This document shows, piece by piece, positions 1-5,083 of a DNA stretch of 6,797 bases. Under the pieces are notes generated by a model. That model was not told the DNA's origin and did not search any database. It was given only the letters and a program-made list of their open reading frames with translations. Each line of letters starts with the position of its first letter. The stretch's first letter is position 1. The DNA is taken from assembly GCA_016868095.1 (NCBI GenBank), contig VGHV01000135.1, positions 1 through 6,797 on the forward strand, read 5' to 3'. This stretch comes from Betaproteobacteria bacterium (GTDB lineage Bacteria; Pseudomonadota; Gammaproteobacteria; Burkholderiales; Burkholderiaceae_E). Position numbers and translations under genes: made by a program.

Positions 1-1
1 T

Positions 2-232
2 GAGGTTTCATCTTGGAGCGGACTGTACGCACCAGCGAAAACGCCACCTGAAATTGTGCAAAAAATTTACCAAGAATCAGCCAAAGCACTCAGTCATCCC
101 GATGTTCGACAAAAGCTAATCGGGTCGGGTGCAGACCCTGTAGGAAGCCCTCCCGATGCTTTTAAAGACTACAACAAAGCTGAGATTGAAAAATGGGCGA
201 CCGTGATTCGACGCGCGAAGATCAGCTTATAG
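2..232 (+). CDS. Bug/TctC-family tripartite tricarboxylate transporter substrate-binding protein, C-terminal fragment
   Basis: Only the last 76 codons are present; the gene starts before the window and ends at a TAG at 230-232. The translated tail carries the hallmarks of the Bug (TctC) periplasmic receptor C-terminus: a W-S-G-L-Y-A-P segment, then a TPPEIVQKI helix, a segment reading HPDVRQKLIGSGADPVG, and a final E-KW-x-x-V-I-R-R stretch corresponding to the usual closing helix. In this family the protein is a periplasmic receptor for small carboxylates or other organic solutes and feeds a TctAB-type membrane permease, although most members are orphans without a permease gene nearby. The substrate cannot be read from this fragment. 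The 3' end overlaps the start of the downstream phosphatase gene by 40 nt, so the two are probably cotranscribed and translationally coupled. It differs clearly in sequence from the second Bug receptor at 5084-6055. Confidence 0.85.
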   Translation, partial: EVSSWSGLYAPAKTPPEIVQKIYQESAKALSHPDVRQKLIGSGADPVGSPPDAFKDYNKAEIEKWATVIRRAKISL

Positions 233-1956
233 AAGGCATTCAAGCGAGCACTAGACAAGAGCCGCGTTTTAAAGCGACCGAAGAGCCAGCACCGCCCAAA
301 GTAGTCACGCGACGTCAGGCACTTGCCCTTGCTGCCTGCATAAGCACACAGGCTTCACAACCCGCGCTTGGCCTTGAGCTCGGTGCCCTGGCACAACTTT
401 TAGAAGACCAATTTGATCGAACACCCGCCAAAACTGCTTTTGACTACGGTGTTGCCTCGGGAGACCCGCTCGAAGATGCCGTGATCATTTGGACCTGCGT
501 GAGCGGTCAGCCTCAACGCGATTCGATTGAGATCGGCTGGGAGTTTGCCAGCGACCCTGAGTTTCGTCAGATCGTTGCTAGTGGACGTGCTATCGCACAA
601 GCTCAAAGTGCTTATACAGTCCATATCGATGTCACCAATCTGAACTCATCGCGATGGTATTGGTACCGATTTAATATTCCTAGCGATCAACAATCGGGCA
701 TAAAACTACATCCTGCTAGCGACAGGGCTGGCAAGGACTTATTTGTCAGTCGCGTGGGAAAAACTCGAACCGCTCCTTCAAAAGGGGCGATCGAACCCCT
801 CAGGCTTGGGCTTGGCTCTTGCCAACATTGGGAATGGGGCTATTTTGGCGCTTGGGACATGCTTCGCCAGATGAAGCCAGACCTTGTCTTCTTTGCTGGT
901 GATTATATTTATGAATCAGCTGCTCCGATGGCCGTTCGACGTCATCGAGGCGGCGTGCCCCTAACACTCGACGAGTTTCGGCAACGATATAAACAATACC
1001 GACTCGATCCCTCGCTGCAGGCTATGCATGCTGATGCTCCGTGGGTGATTATTTGGGATGACCACGAGTTAATCAATGACTATGCGGGTGTGCATGCACC
1101 GAAAGGCGAATCGGATTTTTTGCCTCGCCGTTTATACGCCTATCAGGCATGGGCCGAATTCATGCCGATCCGACAGCCAAAGGCCTTGCAAGTAGCGCGC
1201 CGCATTATCTGGGGCAAAGTGGCCGACATTCTGTTGCTCGACACGCGACAGCATAAAGACCTGCAGGCCTGTGCCGAGCCTGGTGGCGCAAGAAGGATCG
1301 CCCTTAGCAAGGACTGCGGGGACCGTTATAAGACCAAACGCAGCATGCTCGGTAAAGCCCAGGAGCTTTGGGCGCAGCGGCAGTTTCGGCAAATGGCCGA
1401 GCAGTCGAGCCAATGGCCAGTCATCGCCCAGACAACCCTCATTAGTCCTGCACTCGACGGGCATGGCAAGGCTACACGCTACTGGAGCGATGGTTGGGAT
1501 GGTTACCCTTTTACACGCTCTCGTTTATTGTCAGATGCAGTGCTGGCCGGACTTGGACACTTGCTTGTGATCGGCGGCGATGTACACACAGCCCTTGCAA
1601 GCGATCTGCCGAACTCAGTCGTTCTTGATTATATCGATCCAAGTTTTAGTGCTGAGCAAATCCGAATTATTCAGCGAAAGTTAAGCGAACATCCAAACAT
1701 CGCCAGCGAATGGACGGTAGGCGGCATTAGTCGCCGAGGTTGGGATGAGGCACGTGTTGCAGGACGGATTCTCGACAATCCTCACCTTCGATGGGGCGAT
1801 GGGCGACCCGGAAGTTTTGCGCTCTTGCATTTAAGTATGGACAAAGCACAAATCGAATTTTTTGCGCTTGAAGACACGCGAACCAAGGGCTCAAGTCATA
1901 TTAGCCTTTCACGTTGGCAACTCGATGCCGGCAAACCCACGATGCAACGCATTTAG
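193..1956 (+). CDS. phoD: PhoD-family alkaline phosphatase / phosphodiesterase, exported
   Basis: 587 residues, close to the 583-residue Bacillus subtilis PhoD precursor. An N-terminal PhoD_N-like domain begins near residue 82 (FDYGVASGDPLEDAVIIWT), followed by the metallophosphoesterase domain from about residue 205. Residues matching the PhoD metal site are visible: C210 in GSCQHW, D237 and Y240 in AGDYIYE, D289-D290-H291-E292 with nearby N295, and D463/H465 in GGDVHT; a WDGYP motif follows the family pattern too. Such enzymes use Fe3+ and Ca2+ to hydrolyse phosphomonoesters and diesters outside the cytoplasm. A twin-arginine-like TRRQALAL segment begins at residue 39, consistent with Tat export. 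The ATG at 193 is the first possible start, since in-frame TGA codons lie just upstream, and no ATG, GTG or TTG lies between it and the RR motif. B. subtilis PhoD also has a long region before its RR. The overlap with the preceding Bug gene suggests an operon. Family assignment is firm; the exact substrate is not known. Confidence 0.93.
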   Translation: MGDRDSTREDQLIEGIQASTRQEPRFKATEEPAPPKVVTRRQALALAACISTQASQPALGLELGALAQLLEDQFDRTPAKTAFDYGVASGDPLEDAVIIWTCVSGQPQRDSIEIGWEFASDPEFRQIVASGRAIAQAQSAYTVHIDVTNLNSSRWYWYRFNIPSDQQSGIKLHPASDRAGKDLFVSRVGKTRTAPSKGAIEPLRLGLGSCQHWEWGYFGAWDMLRQMKPDLVFFAGDYIYESAAPMAVRRHRGGVPLTLDEFRQRYKQYRLDPSLQAMHADAPWVIIWDDHELINDYAGVHAPKGESDFLPRRLYAYQAWAEFMPIRQPKALQVARRIIWGKVADILLLDTRQHKDLQACAEPGGARRIALSKDCGDRYKTKRSMLGKAQELWAQRQFRQMAEQSSQWPVIAQTTLISPALDGHGKATRYWSDGWDGYPFTRSRLLSDAVLAGLGHLLVIGGDVHTALASDLPNSVVLDYIDPSFSAEQIRIIQRKLSEHPNIASEWTVGGISRRGWDEARVAGRILDNPHLRWGDGRPGSFALLHLSMDKAQIEFFALEDTRTKGSSHISLSRWQLDAGKPTMQRI

Positions 1957-1959
1957 CGA

Positions 1960-1994
1960 CCATCAGAGTTGCTTGATGGAGCTCAGCAGTGAGC
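1960..1994. terminator. Possible weak hairpins in the convergent gap
   Basis: The 76-base gap between two converging genes contains two small inverted repeats. One has 6-bp arms (CCATCA at 1960-1965 and TGATGG at 1974-1979, 8-base loop); the other has 5-bp arms (GCTCA at 1981-1985 and TGAGC at 1990-1994, 4-base loop). A third with 4-bp arms lies at 2011-2022. Neither strand has a run of T after the stems, so this is not a classical intrinsic terminator. The placement between converging genes is the main argument for a role in ending transcription. Confidence 0.25.
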
Positions 1995-2032
1995 CTCGCG
2001 ATGATATTAGGCAGTAACCTGCACCATGAAAC

Positions 2033-2434
2033 TCACTGTCTCGGATACTGTACCGATTTAGCGAAATCCCCAGCCGAGTCGGTCTTCCAGGTCTTGCTCA
2101 AATCACCCGTAGTCCCTGCGAAAATCGCAACAAGCACTGCACCGAGCACCACGACTGTAAAGACAGTAAGCTTGCCAAAGGCAGACTTGGTCTGCTTTTC
2201 ATCCTCCTCGGCAAGCCTTGACGCTAAAGGCGGCGCATCGGTTTGCTCCGCTTGAGCGATCTGGCGATCGGCCTCTTGGCGATGCTTTCTCGCCTGATAC
2301 GCGGCCAAATGCGCCTTGGCACTGTCGTCCTTCTTTAAATGCTCAATCGCTTCGCGATACGAGCCGATCATTTGCTCGTAGCCTTCAATCGCCGATTCGT
2401 ATTGGCGAATCCTAATTTTTGGATTGCTAGACAT
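2033..2434 (-). CDS. Small coiled-coil, single-pass membrane protein of unknown function
   Basis: A 133-residue protein that I do not recognise. Residues 7-64 are charged and rich in Glu, Lys, Arg, Gln and Ala (for example YESAIEGYEQMIGSYREAI), consistent with a long helix or coiled coil. About residues 89-106 form one strong membrane segment (LTVFTVVVLGAVLVAIF), preceded by Lys-rich KQTKSAFGK and followed by a short polar tail of about 27 residues. By the positive-inside rule the helical N-terminal part would be cytoplasmic and the tail periplasmic. There is no signal peptide at the N-terminus. I chose the ATG at 2434 because an AGG element lies 8 bases upstream; the longer in-frame ATG at 2485 has no ribosome-binding site. 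It converges on the phosphatase gene and stands alone in its orientation. It could be a membrane-anchored scaffold or stress protein, but no function is supported. Coding status is likely rather than certain. Confidence 0.68.
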   Translation of the reverse strand: MSSNPKIRIRQYESAIEGYEQMIGSYREAIEHLKKDDSAKAHLAAYQARKHRQEADRQIAQAEQTDAPPLASRLAEEDEKQTKSAFGKLTVFTVVVLGAVLVAIFAGTTGDLSKTWKTDSAGDFAKSVQYPRQ

Positions 2435-2485
2435 AAGCTTTACCTGAGAGCGAAAGTGGAATATTTCAAGGGCAAAAAAACTCAT

Positions 2486-2578
2486 TTGAGCGAACTTGAT
2501 GACAAGCCAACGTCAATAGCTTTAATGATGGCATTATCTTGGCTGCATCACACCAACATTATCGAGGAGGCCCGATGA
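2486..2578 (+). CDS. Possible mini-ORF of 30 residues (TTG start), uncertain
   Basis: Beginning at a TTG, this frame encodes a 30-residue peptide with hydrophobic central part SIALMMALSWLHH and acidic ends (start SELDDKPT, end NIIEEAR). An AAGGGC element lies 12 bases before the TTG, which is rather far. The stop TGA overlaps the ATG of the next mini-ORF (ATGA). The frame stays open further upstream, but there it runs antisense to the coiled-coil gene and is most likely a chance extension. It could be a real small peptide, the relic of a longer gene, or noise; no homology is recognised. Confidence 0.2.
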   Translation: MSELDDKPTSIALMMALSWLHHTNIIEEAR

Positions 2579-2604
2579 AATTCCAAACAAACCGCCTAAG
2601 CTAA
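2575..2604 (+). CDS. Possible 9-residue leader-type ORF with strong Shine-Dalgarno
   Basis: ATG at 2575 opens a nine-codon ORF (MKFQTNRLS) closed by TAA at 2602-2604. It is preceded by GAGGAGG at 2564-2570, a near-perfect Shine-Dalgarno, with a 4-base spacer that is slightly short. Its ATG overlaps the TGA of the mini-ORF upstream, the typical layout of translational coupling. A CCTAA/TTAGG inverted repeat begins inside the ORF and ends just after it, as in attenuator leaders. No gene follows directly, since the next plus-strand start is at 2824, so a leader role is speculative. Confidence 0.22.
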   Translation: MKFQTNRLS

Positions 2605-2756
2605 ACCCGTTAGGTGCGAACTGGTACCGTTTTCGGGCATTTGGGCCCCAAATATAACGTCTTCAGAGCCTCATGGTCAGCTTGACGGACGTGCTTAGCT
2701 CGCCGAGCGTGTCGAATGACTGGGCAGGCTGATCTACTTTCGAAAGGATTAGGTTT

Positions 2757-2785
2757 TTGATTCAGGCATACTTTCGCTTCATAAC
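2757..2785 (+). promoter_or_regulatory. Candidate sigma70 promoter for the CxxC small protein
   Basis: TTGATT at 2757-2762 and CATAAC at 2780-2785 each match four of six consensus bases and are separated by exactly 17 bases. Transcription would start near 2792, giving a leader of about 32 bases before the ATG at 2824. Placement and spacing are good, the hexamers moderate. Confidence 0.4.
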
Positions 2786-2823
2786 AAGAAGTCAGAGCTG
2801 CTACAGGCAGCGGAAATTTTGAA

Positions 2824-3012
2824 ATGCAGCAAAGTCCAAAGCAACGCTTTTGCTCGAGTTGTCGCGTCGACCGAGATGAATCCCAGGGTAAATGGGTAAT
2901 GACCCGTGGTGGCGTTCGGCGTTTTATTTGTGCGCACTGCATGGCTAGGCGCAAAGCACAAATACCGAATAAGCCAACCGAGGAGCCCACGGCTGCTCAG
3001 GAAAAGAATTAA
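2824..3012 (+). CDS. Small two-CxxC (zinc-ribbon-like) protein of unknown function
   Basis: 62 residues with two cysteine pairs, C10-x-x-C13 and C36-x-x-C39, separated by 22 residues, the spacing of a small zinc ribbon or knuckle that binds one Zn2+. The segment between (K23 to F34, with a W and several Arg) and the basic RRKAQ after the second pair could contact nucleic acid or ribosome. The tail is polar, rich in Pro, Glu, Thr and Ala, and probably disordered. The ATG at 2824 is the first start after an in-frame TAA at 2782-2784 and is preceded by GGA nine bases upstream. A sigma70-like promoter sits at 2757-2785. The gene converges on cnoX with only four bases between the two stop codons, so it is tightly framed by real genes. 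I do not recognise a named family; protein-protein or RNA binding through the zinc site is inference. Confidence 0.65.
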   Translation: MQQSPKQRFCSSCRVDRDESQGKWVMTRGGVRRFICAHCMARRKAQIPNKPTEEPTAAQEKN

Positions 3013-3016
3013 ACGT

Positions 3017-3829
3017 TCAGTTTAACAAGGCGCTTAATTTGCGGCGGTATTGCCCAACCACCTGAGCGTCGGGACAGAGCTGAAATATCGCCAGCATCGA
3101 TTGACGAACAAGATCCCCGGCAAAACGTCGATCCTCCGTGAGTAATGCTAAAAACAAGTCCATGGCCCCCGCCCATTGTCCTGCGAGCATGGCTTGTTGG
3201 GCTTCGCGCAGCATTTGATCGGACCTCGTAGGGTGGCTTGGATCAACGTTCAAGGAAAGGCCTGCTTCCACAAGCAATGCAATCGATGCAATTCTTGGAT
3301 CGTTCAGTTTTTTTGGCCTAAGTACTTCAAAGTACTGGGCTGCCTCAGCCGCCATTGACCGTTGTAATAAGAGCTGAACAAACTCCAGTCTTGCAGCTTC
3401 TTGAGATGGATTTATGGCAAGCACGGTCTTGTAGTGCTCAGACGCTTCTTCTAGCCTTCCCTCGGCGAGCAATTGTCTAGCGAGGGCTAAATCCTTATCC
3501 TCAATTCTCGGCAAGTGGGTATCGATAAACCGCCTAATTTCCGACTCTTGCTTTAGTCCCATAAATTGATCGACGGCTTGAGCCTGCCGAAAAAGCATGA
3601 CCGTCGGGATGCTGCGTATTTGATAGCGTTGGGAGAGCTGAGGAGCGTGGTCTGCATTTATTTTCACAAACTGAACACGGCCCTCATAATCAAGACTAAG
3701 TTTTTCGAGGATGGGACCGAGCATACGACAGGGGCCACACCAAGGCGCCCAAAAATCCACCAAGACCGGTTGATGCTTGGAGGACTCAAGCACCTGATCA
3801 TCAAATAGCGACTCACTCAACTCCAGCAC
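3017..3829 (-). CDS. cnoX: CnoX/YbbN-type thioredoxin-TPR co-chaperone
   Basis: 270 residues from the chosen start. Residues about 5-105 form a thioredoxin fold with the active site W30-C31-G32-P33-C34 and the cis-proline in SIPT (P75). Residues about 110-270 hold TPR-like helices: a LARQLLAEGRLEEASEHY repeat, then a region ending in VGQYRRKLSALL, the characteristic YbbN C-terminus. E. coli CnoX (284 residues) is a cytoplasmic holdase that passes substrates to GroEL and DnaK under oxidative stress. In E. coli the first active-site Cys is replaced (SxxC); here both cysteines are present, so redox activity is possible, as described for Caulobacter CnoX. I prefer the GTG at 3829 because a perfect AAGGAG lies six bases upstream. 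An alternative GTG at 3850 overlaps the oxidoreductase stop as GTGA but has no ribosome-binding site. The gene is last in a minus-strand unit, with 17 bases between the preceding stop and this start. Confidence 0.9.
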   Translation of the reverse strand: MLELSESLFDDQVLESSKHQPVLVDFWAPWCGPCRMLGPILEKLSLDYEGRVQFVKINADHAPQLSQRYQIRSIPTVMLFRQAQAVDQFMGLKQESEIRRFIDTHLPRIEDKDLALARQLLAEGRLEEASEHYKTVLAINPSQEAARLEFVQLLLQRSMAAEAAQYFEVLRPKKLNDPRIASIALLVEAGLSLNVDPSHPTRSDQMLREAQQAMLAGQWAGAMDLFLALLTEDRRFAGDLVRQSMLAIFQLCPDAQVVGQYRRKLSALLN

Positions 3830-3835
3830 ACCTAG

Positions 3836-3841
3836 CTCCTT
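3836..3841 (-). promoter_or_regulatory. Shine-Dalgarno that fixes the cnoX start
   Basis: The minus strand reads AAGGAG here, six bases before the GTG at 3829-3827. It lies just after the TGA of the oxidoreductase gene (3849-3847), so ribosomes finishing that gene are well placed to reinitiate. This is the main reason for choosing the internal GTG rather than the GTG at 3850. Confidence 0.75.
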
Positions 3842-3846
3842 CGATA

Positions 3847-5058
3847 TCACTTTAATAACACGCTCAAGACACCGCGCATGGTCACCAGGTCGGCGGGCGA
3901 CCGACGCTCCATTAGCACCTCCGATGCTTGGAAACGCAACCGCTTACTTCGCGACGCCAGACGAATGAGCACCTCCGCAAGCCAAGCTTGCCGATTAATA
4001 CGGTTGGCCTTTTCGTACTGAGCATAACGCGCATGCAAGGACTCAAGTGCCGTTTCATAGATGGCTCCGATGCTCGAGTTTACAAGGCCATGTTGAGACT
4101 CAGATCGCAAAATACTCTCGGCCGCCATAAGGCCTGTTTCCATGGCCTTGCCGATACCCTCGCCAGTGAGACCGTAAGTACTTCCGATTGCTTCACCGCA
4201 AATTAAGAGGCCGTCTTGCGATGGCGAGGTACCGGTCAGGCCACTGCGCAAAGGCGCCCCTTTGAGCGGCAAAAGGGTTGTCCCTTCGTCAACCAGGCGA
4301 GCAACCAGTTGGTTGACATGGATCAAACGCTGGAAGAGCTTGCGTAGATTAATTTTCTCCTGCGGCCAATGCTGTGCTACGTCAAATACACCCACGCCCA
4401 AGTTATAGGCTTGGTTAGGCATGGGGAAAAGCCAGGCATATCCGGGGCTTAGCGAGCGATGCCAAATGACCTGCAAGCCCTCAACGACATGCCCAAGCCC
4501 AGGATGACTGATCACTGTGCGCATCGCCATCGCGCTCGGCGCGCGCCGGTGTTCGACACCCGCGGCTTCAAGTGCCGAGCTCGACGCCCCCGTTGCAAGC
4601 ACAACCTGACGCGCCTTGATCAACACGGGATCACCCGATGCGCGAAACCACGCGCCGGTCACCGCATCAGCTTGCATCGGGTCACGGTGTAGTGCTTCGA
4701 AGCGCATGCCCTCGTGAAAGCCAGCTCCATGTTTCACCGCAGCTTTAACAAGCAAGGCATCAAACAACCATCGCGATATCACCGCCATGGGCGCTTGAAT
4801 ATCGACATGTTGCTGGCTTGGTGCAATGCATCGAACATGATCAACACATTGCGCCTGCGCCATGATCTCCTCAAACAAACCCAATCGCTTTAAGACCTCG
4901 AGCGTGTCGGGAATCAAACCGTCACCGCAGACTTTATGCCTTGGAAAGCGATGCTGATCGACGAGGACAACATCGTGCCCATGGCGTGCAAGCCAGTGGG
5001 CACAACTCGACCCAGCAGGTCCTGCCCCGATCACTAAGGTGTCACATCGCAAGCTCAC
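3847..5058 (-). CDS. FAD-dependent oxidoreductase, geranylgeranyl-reductase / FixC type
   Basis: 403 residues from the chosen start. An N-terminal Rossmann FAD-binding motif reads VIGAGPAG (GxGxxG at residues 11-16). It is followed by an acidic strand end (VVLVDQ) and by FPRHKVCGDGL (residues 38-48), the P-x-x-K-x-C-G-D/G-G signature of geranylgeranyl reductases and FixC-like proteins. A GYAWLFP motif sits mid-protein. The second FAD motif is CGEAIGSTYGLTGEGIG (residues 287-303), with Glu where many flavoproteins have Asp. Relatives reduce isoprenoid chains or act in quinone-linked reactions; the substrate here is unknown and no carotenoid or chlorophyll genes are nearby. The frame stays open to 5193, which would overlap the upstream Bug gene. 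I chose the GTG at 5058 because the Rossmann strand normally lies a few residues from the N-terminus. A TTG at 5097 is an alternative, and neither has a clear ribosome site. The gap to the Bug stop is 25 bases. Confidence 0.87.
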   Translation of the reverse strand: MSLRCDTLVIGAGPAGSSCAHWLARHGHDVVLVDQHRFPRHKVCGDGLIPDTLEVLKRLGLFEEIMAQAQCVDHVRCIAPSQQHVDIQAPMAVISRWLFDALLVKAAVKHGAGFHEGMRFEALHRDPMQADAVTGAWFRASGDPVLIKARQVVLATGASSSALEAAGVEHRRAPSAMAMRTVISHPGLGHVVEGLQVIWHRSLSPGYAWLFPMPNQAYNLGVGVFDVAQHWPQEKINLRKLFQRLIHVNQLVARLVDEGTTLLPLKGAPLRSGLTGTSPSQDGLLICGEAIGSTYGLTGEGIGKAMETGLMAAESILRSESQHGLVNSSIGAIYETALESLHARYAQYEKANRINRQAWLAEVLIRLASRSKRLRFQASEVLMERRSPADLVTMRGVLSVLLK

Positions 5059-5083
5059 AAGGGCCCGGTCACGCTTGATTTCT

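Larger units (their letters stand above)
2435..2823. other. Intergenic region between divergent small genes, no convincing conserved gene
   Basis: This stretch of about 390 bases has stops in all frames beyond about 2610. It contains several short inverted repeats: CCTAA/TTAGG around 2595-2613, ATTTGG-GCC-CCAAAT at 2639-2653, and GCTCG-C-CGAGC at 2698-2708. A CTT-TCGA-AAG stem at about 2736-2745 is followed by a short T run at 2754-2758, which resembles a poor terminator. Two possible mini-ORFs (2486-2604) and a sigma70-like promoter (2757-2785) are listed separately. It should also hold the promoter of the minus-strand gene starting at 2434, but I could not find a good one. No tRNA or recognisable riboswitch was seen. 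Confidence 0.5.

Noticed and set aside
1132..1570. Open frames of about 100 residues on both strands inside the phosphatase gene
   Set aside because: They overlap well-conserved PhoD motifs in another frame and show no protein-like features.
2339..2485. Plus-strand upstream extension of the 30-residue mini-ORF
   Set aside because: This part is antisense to the coiled-coil membrane protein gene, which has clear structure, so the open frame is most likely a shadow.
2695..2725. Segment resembling a tRNA T-arm or a dispersed REP-type repeat (minus strand TCGACACGCTCGGCGAGC)
   Set aside because: No acceptor or anticodon arms can be folded around it, and only one copy is visible in the window, so neither call can be supported.
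2610..2990. Minus-strand open frame of 126 residues across the intergenic region and the CxxC gene
   Set aside because: It is antisense to the CxxC gene, has unnatural composition with no domain features, and its start has no ribosome-binding site.
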